Origin: Anaerolineae bacterium
GTDB lineage: Bacteria > Chloroflexota > Anaerolineae > JADYZS01
Assembly (NCBI GenBank): GCA_020853075.1
Contig: JADYZS010000444.1
Span: 1 to 11,024 of the forward strand
Direction: 5' to 3'
DNA: 11,024 nucleotides
How positions within the stretch are numbered: the stretch's first letter is position 1; every line of letters starts with the position of its first letter. Shown one piece after another: positions 1 through 7,110 of the stretch. The notes beneath the pieces are model-generated. The model was not told where the DNA came from, made no database searches, and was given only the letters and a program-made list of their open reading frames with translations. Both the position numbers and the translations under genes were made by a program.

Positions 1-1
1 G

Positions 2-2359
2 GCGGCGGCGATGTACAGCCAGTATTACGCGGCCTTCCTGCCCCTGGCGCAGACCGTCTATGTCCTGGCTCAGGGGCGGCGCGCTCGCAGCGTTCTGATA
101 CCGTGGCTCGCGGCGCAGGCCGCGCTGGCTCTGCTGTATCTTCCCTGGCTCCTCTATGCGGGGCCGCAGTTGGCCGGCTACGTGGCCCAGAAAGTGGTGT
201 TGGATGCCGACCGCGCTTTGGTTCCGTTGGATTACTTTGGTCGCCACCTGACCGCTTTCGCCGGGGGCCATTTTGAGGGAATGTTAGCCCCCTGGTGGCC
301 GGTGGGCCTCTTGCCGCTGGTGGGCGTGGGCGTTTTGTGGTATAGGCTCCACAACCTCTCTTCTCCCCCCTTCCCCCCTCTCCCCGAATCGGGGAGAGGA
401 GGGGGGAAGTCCCGTGGGCGTAATCGCCATACGGGATGGGGGGTGGAGAGAGGTTCCTCATCGGGGTGGGGGCCTCTCCCCTTCCTGGCCGCACAGGCGG
501 TTATTCCATTGCTGCTGGGTTTCCTCGTCAGCCTGCGCTACCCTTTCGTGCCGCCGCGCTTTGAACGGCTTCTGCTGCTGGCCTTGCCGCCTTGCATCCT
601 TCTGACCGCGGTCATCTTGGCCCGTCTTCGTACCATAACCCTCGTTTGGGGCCTCGCTCCCTTCGTCGCCGTCGCCGCCCTCTCCCTTGTCGGGTTCTAC
701 ACAGTTCCCCGCTACACTGCCGACGACTATCGCCCGCTCATCGCCCAGGTAGAAGGGATGGGCGGCGCGGGCGATATGGTCTATTGTGTCTTCCCGTGGC
801 AGGTGGGCTACTTCCGCAGTTATGGCCGCAGCCAGGGCCCGCGCCCGGTTCTTAGCCCTGCCCCTGATTGGAGCGCGGCTGCCCGCGCGCCGTTGCAGTC
901 CGCGCTGGCCCAGGAGCAGCGCATCTGGTTCCCAGAACACCTTGCCTTAGGCGCGATCCTGGAACGCCAGGCCGAGGCATACCTCCTTGAGAACGCTATC
1001 CCTGTGCTGAACGAATGGCAAGGACCCCACACCCGCCTGACGTTTTGGGCGCCTATCCAGGGCCTGGCTCCTGGCCCCGGCCCGGTGCAGTTCTCAGGCG
1101 GCCTGACGCTGCTGGCCTCGCACGTGAGCAATGCGCCGGTAAACGCGGGCACGGGCCTGGTTGCCGTGGAGTTGGCGTGGCAGATAGAGGGCACGTGGCC
1201 GGAGGAGACCTACCGTGTCGGGTTGCGCCTGGCCGACGCAGGAGGCCGTACCTGGGCGCAGCGAGATAGCGAACCCGTGGGCGGAACTGATCCCGTCTTC
1301 CGGTGGGATACCGGTGAAAGAGTGACAGACCGGCACGGCCTTTGGGTTCCGGTAGGGACGCCGCTGGGCGATTACCAGGTGCGCCTCAGCGTCTATCGCG
1401 CCCGCGATGGCCGCGCCCTGGATCTGCTGGATGCGAAAGGCCAGCCGCAGGGGGTGGAATTGGTGCTGGCGCCCGTGCGAGTCGCCCTGCCGGAGACGAT
1501 CCCGCCTGTATCTGCGCTCCCCGTCCAACACCAGCACGCCTGGGATTCCGGCCCGCTGCGGCTCCTGGGGTTCAGCCTGCCGCTGAGCGAAACGTTCCGG
1601 ACGGGCGGTGATCTGCCGCTCACCCTCTTCTGGCAGGCGCGCCGGGCGCCCGGCAAAGATTACCTGGTGAGGTTGCGTCTGACCGACGGCACAGGGAAAG
1701 AGGTGGCGCGCCAGGAATCGCTGACGGCCTGGCCCACAGGAACCTGGCGCGCGGGCGAACTGGCGCGCGACCCGCAACCTTTCCATCTCCCCGCAGACTT
1801 ACCCGATGGCCGCTATCGCCTGGAAGTAGCGCTGGTGCGCGCGTCCCAGGCAGGAGCCTCTGAAACAGCACGGGTACGCTGGCAGGCACTGGCAACGGTG
1901 GCGGTGCAGGGTCGCCCCCACCATTTTACCCGTCCCCAACCGCGCTATCCGCTGGACGTTGTGTTTGGAGAGGGAGCCAGGCTGGTCGGCTACGACCTGG
2001 AGGCAGAGGCGCGTCCGGGCGGCCAGGTGCGCTTGACTCTATACTGGCAGGCAACCGCGAAGATGGGCACTTCCTATACCGTCTTCGTCCACCTCCTGGC
2101 CCAGGATGGACGCTTCGGAGGGCAGCACGACAGCATCCCTAGCAACGGCGCTCTACCGACTGCGGGCTGGGTCGTTGGCGAATTCCTGTTGGACGAGCAC
2201 CTCTTCAACATCAAGCCGGAGGCAGAGCCGGGGTTATATCGGTTAGAGATCGGCCTTTACGAGCCGGTCGGCGGTCAGCGGCTCCTGGTGCGCGGCGTCG
2301 CGGTCCAGGAGTTGAGCGACCATCTCATTTTGGAAGGGACGCCGATTACGATAGAATGA
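2..2359 (+). CDS. GT39/ArnT-like membrane glycosyltransferase, 5'-truncated by the window
   Basis: This is the downstream part of a polytopic membrane protein. The frame is open to the left edge (three Ala codons precede the first Met at base 11), so the real start and the N-terminal catalytic loop lie outside. Residue numbers here count from that Met. An MYSQYYAAF motif inside a membrane segment is typical of GT39/PMT-type proteins, which use lipid-linked sugars to glycosylate lipids or proteins. Further hydrophobic segments lie near residues 28-50, 92-111, 157-174, 186-204 and 209-230. Residues 358-492, 512-635 and 650-770 look like three related extracytoplasmic beta-sandwich units sharing an LxLxLxWQ core strand and a 'PxGxYxLxxxLY' strand. 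Residues 115-149 are Pro/Gly/Arg-rich and encoded by a palindromic insertion. The GT39 family call is good, but the sugar and acceptor are unknown. Confidence 0.72.
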   Translation, partial: AAAMYSQYYAAFLPLAQTVYVLAQGRRARSVLIPWLAAQAALALLYLPWLLYAGPQLAGYVAQKVVLDADRALVPLDYFGRHLTAFAGGHFEGMLAPWWPVGLLPLVGVGVLWYRLHNLSSPPFPPLPESGRGGGKSRGRNRHTGWGVERGSSSGWGPLPFLAAQAVIPLLLGFLVSLRYPFVPPRFERLLLLALPPCILLTAVILARLRTITLVWGLAPFVAVAALSLVGFYTVPRYTADDYRPLIAQVEGMGGAGDMVYCVFPWQVGYFRSYGRSQGPRPVLSPAPDWSAAARAPLQSALAQEQRIWFPEHLALGAILERQAEAYLLENAIPVLNEWQGPHTRLTFWAPIQGLAPGPGPVQFSGGLTLLASHVSNAPVNAGTGLVAVELAWQIEGTWPEETYRVGLRLADAGGRTWAQRDSEPVGGTDPVFRWDTGERVTDRHGLWVPVGTPLGDYQVRLSVYRARDGRALDLLDAKGQPQGVELVLAPVRVALPETIPPVSALPVQHQHAWDSGPLRLLGFSLPLSETFRTGGDLPLTLFWQARRAPGKDYLVRLRLTDGTGKEVARQESLTAWPTGTWRAGELARDPQPFHLPADLPDGRYRLEVALVRASQAGASETARVRWQALATVAVQGRPHHFTRPQPRYPLDVVFGEGARLVGYDLEAEARPGGQVRLTLYWQATAKMGTSYTVFVHLLAQDGRFGGQHDSIPSNGALPTAGWVVGEFLLDEHLFNIKPEAEPGLYRLEIGLYEPVGGQRLLVRGVAVQELSDHLILEGTPITIE
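353..455. repeat. Palindromic mini-element inserted in frame inside the glycosyltransferase gene
   Basis: The outer arms 353-370 and 438-455 are imperfect inverted repeats (AACCTCTCT at the left end, AGAGAGGTT at the right). They enclose two further hairpins. The first is C/G-rich: CTCTCCCC, a GAATC loop, GGGGAGAG, extended by C-rich and G-rich flanks over about 370-409. The second is CCCGT...ACGGG at 411-435 with inner GGCG/CGCC. The result is a three-way-junction shape like REP/MITE-type elements. It is read through in frame as a hydrophilic Pro/Gly/Arg-rich linker. Confidence 0.6.
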
Positions 2360-2381
2360 GGGTGAGAATACGTAAAGCGTA

Positions 2382-2388
2382 AGGAGGT
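2382..2388 (+). promoter_or_regulatory. Strong ribosome binding site of the 137-aa helical protein
   Basis: AGGAGGT lies six bases before the ATG at 2395. It fixes that start and supports this short gene as truly translated. Confidence 0.8.
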
Positions 2389-2394
2389 AAGAGT

Positions 2395-2808
2395 ATGAGC
2401 GAGGAAAAACGAGCGGAGAGCACCCTGGCTGACGAACTGCGCGAACTGGGCAAGCAACTGGGCCTGGCGCTGCGCGCGGCCTGGGAGAGCGAAGAGCGCC
2501 AACAGATGGAAAAGGAACTTGGCGAGGGCCTGAAAGACCTGGGCAAGCAGATTGAACAGGCCATGGCCTCGGCCAAGACCAGCCCACAGACCCAGAAGGT
2601 GAAGGAACAGATGGGCCGCGTGGTAGAGACGGCGCGCCAGAGTGAGGCCGTGCAGGAGATGCGCGAGGGGGTGGCTTCAGGCTTGCGCGAACTCAACGAG
2701 GAACTGCGGAAACTCGTAGAGAAGATGCAGCAGAGGCAAGGCCCGGCCGGCGGAGAGCCGCCTGCTTCCGGCTCCCCCCCCGACCAAGAGGGGGCCGCAA
2801 AGCAGTAA
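2395..2808 (+). CDS. Charged alpha-helical protein of 137 aa with an internal repeat, function unknown
   Basis: No family is recognised with certainty. The protein is rich in Glu, Lys, Gln, Leu and Ala, with heptad-like spacing throughout residues 5-113, so it should be long amphipathic or coiled-coil helices. Residues 31-57 and 82-111 resemble each other (a '(E/Q)SExxQxM' start, then GLxxL and a charged helix), so the protein appears to be built from a duplicated helical unit. The last 25 residues are Gly/Pro/Ser/Ala-rich and probably disordered. There is no signal peptide or membrane segment, so it is probably cytoplasmic. It starts 35 bases after the glycosyltransferase with a strong AGGAGGT site and could be cotranscribed with it. 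A terminator follows about 50 bases after the stop. A role in scaffolding or membrane-surface binding would be a guess. Confidence 0.8.
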   Translation: MSEEKRAESTLADELRELGKQLGLALRAAWESEERQQMEKELGEGLKDLGKQIEQAMASAKTSPQTQKVKEQMGRVVETARQSEAVQEMREGVASGLRELNEELRKLVEKMQQRQGPAGGEPPASGSPPDQEGAAKQ

Positions 2809-2854
2809 GGCGCCGGCTGAACGGTTGCTCGTTCTACGTATGTGAGACACAAAT

Positions 2855-2890
2855 AAATAAGGAGCGGGTTTTCACCCGCTCCCGATTTTT
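2855..2890. terminator. Probable bidirectional intrinsic terminator
   Basis: A perfect 9-bp stem, GGAGCGGGT (2861-2869) with ACCCGCTCC (2874-2882), has a four-base loop. On the + strand it is followed within a few bases by TTTTT (2886-2890). On the - strand it is followed by TTATTTATTT. It fits the end of the + strand gene pair and could also stop leftward transcripts. Confidence 0.75.
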
Positions 2891-2893
2891 CGC

Positions 2894-2936
2894 GTCCTCC
2901 TCTCGTCCCGTTTGCCCAGAACGGCGAGAGGAGGAC
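2894..2936. repeat. Long hairpin just after the terminator
   Basis: A perfect 12-bp inverted repeat, GTCCTCCTCTCG (2894-2905) with CGAGAGGAGGAC (2925-2936), encloses a second 5-bp stem, CCGTT/AACGG (2908-2912, 2920-2924). No T-run follows on either strand, so it may be a backup terminator, an RNA stability element or a palindromic repeat. Confidence 0.6.
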
Positions 2937-2991
2937 CCAGCCAGAAAGGAGGAGAGTCGCAGGCTCAGTCCGTGCGGACACCCTGCAACTA

Positions 2992-2997
2992 TATAAT
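2992..2997 (+). promoter_or_regulatory. Possible -10 box (TATAAT) in the intergenic region
   Basis: A perfect TATAAT stands in an AT-rich patch, pointing rightward into the mosaic repeat region. No convincing -35 box is seen 16-18 bases upstream, and no gene follows, so this is weak. It matters only if the region to about 3629 is transcribed. Confidence 0.2.
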
Positions 2998-3264
2998 ACA
3001 ACAGTTTGGTCTTTTGCGCATCAGCGCACGTGCCAATCTTCACTAGGCCAAAATGCCTACTGAGCGTAGTATTATGTACATACGGAACCGATTTCTGCCC
3101 GCCATCGTCCTAAGGTTGGAACCCAAAAGGTCTTTGGAGAGAGTTTTAGGGCTATCCGCTAATCGGCTACGCCGACCGTCTCGTCCCCTGTGCCGTGCCC
3201 GGCCAGCCTGTCGGCTTGCCCTGCGTACTCGCCGCTTGCGCCCTACGGGTGCGGGCTTCCCATC

Positions 3265-3303
3265 GCCGAGTACGGCTGGGCGTACACGGCGCCGACTAGG
3301 TGC
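3265..3303 (+). repeat. 39-base direct repeat, copy 1
   Basis: Identical over 39 bases to 3448-3486. It begins GCCGAGTACGG and ends GACTAGGTGC, and contains a GTAC...GTAC dyad. Confidence 0.85.
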
Positions 3304-3447
3304 CGCTTGCGCCCCTGTGCCGTGCCCTGCCGTCTCGCACCCTGTGCCGTGCCCTGGCGGGCACGCCAGGGCGAACGGCCGGCGTGCTGCCGGTTCTCGC
3401 GGCACGAACGGTGGACGGCGGTCACGGCCAGCCTGTCGGCTTGCCCT

Positions 3448-3486
3448 GCCGAGTACGGCTGGGCGTACACGGCGCCGACTAGGTGC
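3448..3486 (+). repeat. 39-base direct repeat, copy 2
   Basis: Exact match of 3265-3303, offset by 183 bases. It is joined directly to the 25-base word on its left (3425-3449), and its right end shares two bases with the 20-base word that starts at 3485. Confidence 0.85.
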
Positions 3487-3573
3487 AAGCGAGGCGAACG
3501 GCTGGCGGCGCAAGACGCCAGGCAAGCGAGGCGAACGGCTGCGCTCGGTTCCAATGCTCAACCCATCGGGACT

Positions 3574-3629
3574 AGGGGCCAGTATGCTCTAACCCAGTCC
3601 CCGACTGGGTAACATCGCTGGCCCCTTTT
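3574..3629 (+). terminator. Nested stem-loop with short T-run
   Basis: An outer 9-bp stem, AGGGGCCAG (3574-3582) with CTGGCCCCT (3618-3626), encloses an inner 7-bp hairpin, ACCCAGT (3592-3598) with ACTGGGT (3604-3610). TTTT (3626-3629) overlaps and follows the end of the outer stem on the + strand only. It would end a rightward transcript coming from the repeat region. On the - strand there is no T-run after it, so it is a poor terminator for the M24 gene. Confidence 0.45.
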
Positions 3630-3691
3630 CTGAGGATAAACTTGTAGGTAGCCGTCTGCCTGTCTCTGTCTCAGACTTCGCCTGCAAGGGT

Positions 3692-4978
3692 TCAGATGAT
3701 ATGGAAGACGGTCTGGCGACCGTCTAGCGGGTAGCATCCCCTCGGCGTGAAGGCCACGTCCTCCTCACGGCCCAGACGTACCTCCTGGCTGTCCCATTCG
3801 GGAACCGGCCCTGTGACCGACAGTTCCATCGTGAACGCGTAGTTGTGGTTCAGCACTACGTCGCCGCGGCCTGGGCACGATTCCTGCTCCCAGGGGAGGC
3901 CGATCAGCGGGCCCGGCTCGTGCAAGAAGAGGCCGAGGGAGTGAGAATACACCCTCGGGTTGGGGACCCCCTCGTTGCGCGCCCGCGTCAGGATGTTCTT
4001 CAGGAGTTGGTTGCCGGTGAGGCCCTCCCTGAACTCGGCCATAAAGATATCCTGGAGGCGCGTGGCCTCGGCCATCAACTTCTGCAGGCCCGTTGGTGCT
4101 GCCAACTCGCCGGGCCGCCGCACGTAGGCCAGTTGCTGGTGATCGGAGTTCAGGCGCAGGTAGCGAATCCCCACGTCGCAGTGGATCAGGTCGCCGGGCC
4201 GGATCACCCGGTCATCCGACCCATAGGTCGCCTTCATCTCGTTGCTGCGGATGATGCTGAAGTACGGCTTGAAGGAGACTTCCAGACCCAGGTCGGCGGC
4301 GCGCTGCCAGTAGTGCCATTCCAGGTCGGGGGTGGTGGTCACATGGGGCACGATAGCGCGACGGCTGAAACACTCGGCGATGAGGGCGTGGGCCACCTGC
4401 ACGACGTGCTCATAGACGCCCAACTCGTCGTCGGTGAGGGTCGCCAGCCAGCGCGTCGCCACTGGCTCGGCAGATACCAGTCGCTCTACGTATTTCGGGG
4501 GCAACTGCTGAACCAGTTGCGTATAAAGGTTGTGCGTCAGGCCGCCTGCCGCCCATGCAACGGAGCCGATGTTGAGGCCGATGCGCTGCGGGTCTCGTTC
4601 CGCAATGATCTGTCGCAGGAGCGGCCACTGCTCGCGCTCTACCTGGCCTTTGTACGGCCTGTCGTAGAGGTCGTGGGTGTTGGTGCCGGAGAGGTTGATG
4701 CGCTCAACGCCTCTCTCGCCTCCCCGGTCGTAGAAGACCAGGATTTGCAGGATGGGACACCAGGTATCCGGCGGGATGAGGGTGGTGAAGACGGGGTCCA
4801 GGTTGTCCTCCTGGCAGAGGATCAGCCACATATCCAGCCCCGCCTCGCGCATCGCCACTGGCAGGATGGTATCCAGCCGCTTTTTGAGGATGCGATGGAT
4901 CACGTCGGCCCGCTGCCGCAGCGGCAGAATTATCGGAAAGAGCTCCTTTTCTACCTCTGCGGATGATTTACCGCTCAT
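3692..4978 (-). CDS. M24 family metallopeptidase-like protein (Xaa-Pro aminopeptidase/creatinase fold)
   Basis: This 428-aa protein has an N-terminal creatinase-like domain (to about residue 175) and a C-terminal pita-bread metal domain. The five usual metal ligands are visible: D268 and D279 (DVG, then 11 residues on, NSD), H346 (HSLGLFLHEPG), E385 (TMELSV) and E405 (REEDVAFT). The second active-site His (H353) is also present. The position matching His243 of E. coli PepP, normally in an 'HY' pair 17 residues before the first Asp, appears to be Thr251. The family includes Xaa-Pro peptidases, creatinase and ectoine hydrolase. In this operon a small-molecule amidohydrolase is as likely as a peptidase. 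ATG 4978 is chosen over TTG 4993 because GGGAGGG lies six bases before it. It is the last gene of the operon, 53 bases after the TIM-barrel gene. Confidence 0.85.
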   Translation of the reverse strand: MSGKSSAEVEKELFPIILPLRQRADVIHRILKKRLDTILPVAMREAGLDMWLILCQEDNLDPVFTTLIPPDTWCPILQILVFYDRGGERGVERINLSGTNTHDLYDRPYKGQVEREQWPLLRQIIAERDPQRIGLNIGSVAWAAGGLTHNLYTQLVQQLPPKYVERLVSAEPVATRWLATLTDDELGVYEHVVQVAHALIAECFSRRAIVPHVTTTPDLEWHYWQRAADLGLEVSFKPYFSIIRSNEMKATYGSDDRVIRPGDLIHCDVGIRYLRLNSDHQQLAYVRRPGELAAPTGLQKLMAEATRLQDIFMAEFREGLTGNQLLKNILTRARNEGVPNPRVYSHSLGLFLHEPGPLIGLPWEQESCPGRGDVVLNHNYAFTMELSVTGPVPEWDSQEVRLGREEDVAFTPRGCYPLDGRQTVFHII

Positions 4979-4984
4979 AGTAGA

Positions 4985-4991
4985 CCCTCCC
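4985..4991 (-). promoter_or_regulatory. Ribosome binding site deciding the M24 gene start
   Basis: On the - strand GGGAGGG sits six bases upstream of ATG 4978. It overlaps the alternative TTG codon at 4991-4993, which makes that start unlikely. Confidence 0.75.
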
Positions 4992-5031
4992 AACGGTTTT
5001 GTGGGCTATCATGAAGAGATAACATAGATCG

Positions 5032-5865
5032 CTAGGTCACCTTGAGTGATTTGAAAGATTTGACCTGGGCTGTGATGGCGCGTTCCGTTGGCAGCCGCTC
5101 AATGCTCGTCGCGCCAAAGAACCCTACAATCCCCGGCATCTTCGCCAGCGCCGTCCCCACCGCCTCCGGCTCATCAAAGGGTCCGCCGTGGCAGATCACC
5201 AAGATCTCCTTGTTGACCTTGCGTCCGGCGTCGGCAATGGCCACCACTCGCTCGCTGGCCTGATCCAACGTCAAGGCCACGCCCGCGCCGATGGTTCCCC
5301 CGGTCGTCAGCCCCACGTGGGCTACCAGCAGATCGGCCCCTGCTTTTGCCATTGCCTGAGCCTGATCCGTGTCAAAGACGTAGGGTGTCGTCAGGAGGTC
5401 CATCTCGTGGGCCAGGCGGATCATCTCTATCTCTTTGTCATAGCCCATCCCCGTCGCTTCCAGGTTAGCCCGGAAGGAGCCGTCAATCAACCCCACCGTA
5501 GGGAAGTTCTGCACGCCGCTGAACCCCATCTCTTGCAGTTGCTTTAGAAAGACCGGCATCAACCGGAAGGGGTCGGTGCCGCAAACCCCTGCCAATACCG
5601 GCGTCTTCTTCACGATGGGGAGCACCTCGGCAGCCATCTCCACTACGATGGCGTTGGCGTCGCCGTAGGGCATCAGTCCCGCCAGGGAGCCGCGGCCCGC
5701 CATGCGATAGCGCCCCGAGTTGTAGATAATGATGAGGTCCGCACCGCCCACCTCGGCGCACTTGGCCGAGATGCCTGTGCCCGCGCCGCAGCCGACGACG
5801 GGCTTCCGCGCCGACACCTGGGCGCGCAGATTCTGCAATGCCTGTATCCGTGTGATGAAAGCCAT
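5032..5865 (-). CDS. Phosphoenolpyruvate hydrolase-like TIM-barrel protein
   Basis: This 277-aa protein matches the PEP-hydrolase-like family (TIM barrel, PF09370 type). Diagnostic blocks are GAGTGISAKCAEVGGADLII, YNSGRYRMAGRGSLAGLMPY with a following GDANAIV (residues about 25-73), NFPTVGLIDGSFR (about 119-131), ATGMGYDKEI, and LLTTPYVFDTDQA. The fold is a phosphate-binding (beta/alpha)8 barrel resembling PEP mutase/isocitrate-lyase-like enzymes. The true reaction of the family is poorly established. The start is supported by AAGGAG five bases upstream. It begins only 17 bases after the stop of the Tm-1-like gene. In plant and fungal Tm-1 proteins the same two domains are fused in this order, so the two products probably act together. 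It is cytoplasmic, with no signal or membrane segment. Confidence 0.88.
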   Translation of the reverse strand: MAFITRIQALQNLRAQVSARKPVVGCGAGTGISAKCAEVGGADLIIIYNSGRYRMAGRGSLAGLMPYGDANAIVVEMAAEVLPIVKKTPVLAGVCGTDPFRLMPVFLKQLQEMGFSGVQNFPTVGLIDGSFRANLEATGMGYDKEIEMIRLAHEMDLLTTPYVFDTDQAQAMAKAGADLLVAHVGLTTGGTIGAGVALTLDQASERVVAIADAGRKVNKEILVICHGGPFDEPEAVGTALAKMPGIVGFFGATSIERLPTERAITAQVKSFKSLKVT

Positions 5866-5882
5866 GCTCTCTCCTTTGCGCC

Positions 5883-7094
5883 TTATTTCTTCAGCATCCC
5901 CAGCAGCAGTGCCACCGACTTGTCGGCGAAGGGTGGTTCGTTGATATTGGCATCCATCTCAATGACCAGGATGCCTGGCTTCACGTTCTGTTTGATTGCG
6001 CTAAAACAGGCTCCATCCGCCTCCGGATCCCAGTAGGGATTGCCAGGGCTGTCCAGCATGGAGACCCCCTTCAACGGCAGCAAGATCGCCACCGGTCCCC
6101 GCGCTGCGTTAGCCGCGCGCGCGATCATTTCCCCCATCGTGCGTTTTTCCGCCACGCTCGTCCGCATCAGGGTGACATTAGGGTTCCATTTGTAGAGATT
6201 GCGGTTCTTATATTTCTCCGGTACAGTATCAATGCCCCAGAAGTTGCACATATCCACGCAACCCGGCACCAAGACCGTGGGGATGCCGGCGCGGGCCGCA
6301 GCCATCATGCGGTCGGGCCCGGCGGAGAAGACACCACCGCACACCTGGTCGGCCAGTTCGGTGGTGGTAATGTCAAGGCTGGCAGTGATGTAGCCGTCGG
6401 CGATCAGCCCTTCCATCGTCTTGCCGCCTGTGCCAGTGGCGTGGAAGACTAGCACCTCATAGCCTTTCGCTTCTAACGCCGCTCGCGCCCGGTTGACGCA
6501 ATCGGTGGTGTTGCCGAACATGCTGGCCGTGATGAGCGGCTTCGTCTCCCGCGCCTCCGGCAGTTCCTGGCTCACCATGCCAGCGATAGCCCCGGCGGCG
6601 TTGGCATAGATGCGGCGGCTGATGGAGTTGATGCCCGCCACGTCCACCACCGAGGGCATGAAGGTGATGTCCTTGATGCCAGCGTAGGCTGAGACATCGC
6701 CGCCGCCCACCGTGGAAGCCATCGCTTTGGGGACGCCAACCGGCAAGGCGCGCATGGCGGCAGTGGCGATGGAGGTGCCGCCTGTGCCCGCCATGCCGAG
6801 AATACCGCCCAAGCGGCCTGCCTCGTAGAGATCCTTGACAACTTTGGTCAGGCCCTCCGCCATGACCCGCATGGCCTCGGCCTTGTCCTTCGCGGCCCGC
6901 AGGGCCGCGAGGCTGCTCCCTCCGGCACGAGCGACGTCGTCGCTGCCGATTTCAGGCTGGAATGAGGGATCACCTAGCACGCCGAAATCCACGACGATGG
7001 TCTCCAGGCCGCGCGCCCGGATCAGATCGCGCGCGAAACGGAACTCCTCGCCCTTCGTGTCTAGGGCACCGACGAGAACCACGGGCTTTGGCAT
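5883..7094 (-). CDS. Tm-1-like ATP-binding protein (UPF0261 family)
   Basis: This 403-aa protein begins MPKPVVLVGALDTKGEEF, the signature start of the UPF0261/Tm-1 N-terminal family. Other hallmark blocks are GMAGTGGTSIATAAM, STVGGGDVSAYAG, KDITFMPSVVDVAGINSISR, FHATGTGGKTMEGLIADG and VPGCVDMCNFWG. Known structures of the tomato Tm-1 N-terminal domain bind ATP at this fold. In tomato it inhibits tobamovirus replication, but the bacterial role is unknown. It is most probably an ATP-dependent step on a small metabolite, paired with the adjacent TIM-barrel protein. ATG 7094 is preferred to ATG 7115 because AAGGAGG lies five bases before it, and 7115 falls within the palindromic element upstream. 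The length is usual for the family and the gene looks intact. Confidence 0.9.
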   Translation of the reverse strand: MPKPVVLVGALDTKGEEFRFARDLIRARGLETIVVDFGVLGDPSFQPEIGSDDVARAGGSSLAALRAAKDKAEAMRVMAEGLTKVVKDLYEAGRLGGILGMAGTGGTSIATAAMRALPVGVPKAMASTVGGGDVSAYAGIKDITFMPSVVDVAGINSISRRIYANAAGAIAGMVSQELPEARETKPLITASMFGNTTDCVNRARAALEAKGYEVLVFHATGTGGKTMEGLIADGYITASLDITTTELADQVCGGVFSAGPDRMMAAARAGIPTVLVPGCVDMCNFWGIDTVPEKYKNRNLYKWNPNVTLMRTSVAEKRTMGEMIARAANAARGPVAILLPLKGVSMLDSPGNPYWDPEADGACFSAIKQNVKPGILVIEMDANINEPPFADKSVALLLGMLKK

Positions 7095-7099
7095 TGTAT

Positions 7100-7106
7100 C
7101 CTCCTT
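7100..7106 (-). promoter_or_regulatory. Ribosome binding site deciding the Tm-1-like gene start
   Basis: On the - strand AAGGAGG lies five bases before ATG 7094. The upstream ATG at 7115 would place this site inside the coding region and lacks a comparable one of its own. Confidence 0.75.
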
Positions 7107-7110
7107 GTCC

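Larger units (their letters stand above)
3186..3541. repeat. Mosaic array of shuffled GC-rich repeat words
   Basis: The stretch is non-coding and built from exact short repeats in changing order. A 39-base word occurs at 3265-3303 and 3448-3486. A 25-base word occurs at 3200-3224 and 3425-3449. A 20-base word occurs at 3485-3504 and 3522-3541. A 13-base word (GCCGCTTGCGCCC) occurs at 3231-3243 and 3302-3314. CCCTGTGCCGTGCCC occurs at 3186-3200, 3313-3327 and 3340-3354. A 9-bp hairpin, GCCCTGGCG/CGCCAGGGC, lies at 3351-3372. In the second half the 25- and 39-base words are fused with a two-base overlap, while in the first half they are about 40 bases apart. The rest of the gap 2809-3691 shows no gene. 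Confidence 0.75.

Noticed and set aside
3186..3541. CRISPR array
   Set aside because: Repeats differ in length and order, spacing is irregular, and no cas gene is near.
3053..3612. Overlapping open frames on both strands of the repeat region (60-179 codons)
   Set aside because: Several frames are open at once because of high GC. The proteins are low-complexity Arg/Pro/Ala/Cys strings made by the DNA repeats, with no ribosome binding site or family motif.
3574..3629. tRNA or attC-like site
   Set aside because: The 9-bp outer stem with one inner hairpin has no anticodon or T-arm pattern, and no integrase gene or attC core sites are seen.
3845..4966. A 373-codon open frame on the + strand
   Set aside because: It lies fully antisense to the M24 gene, which has clear catalytic motifs and a ribosome binding site. 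The antisense product has no recognisable domain.
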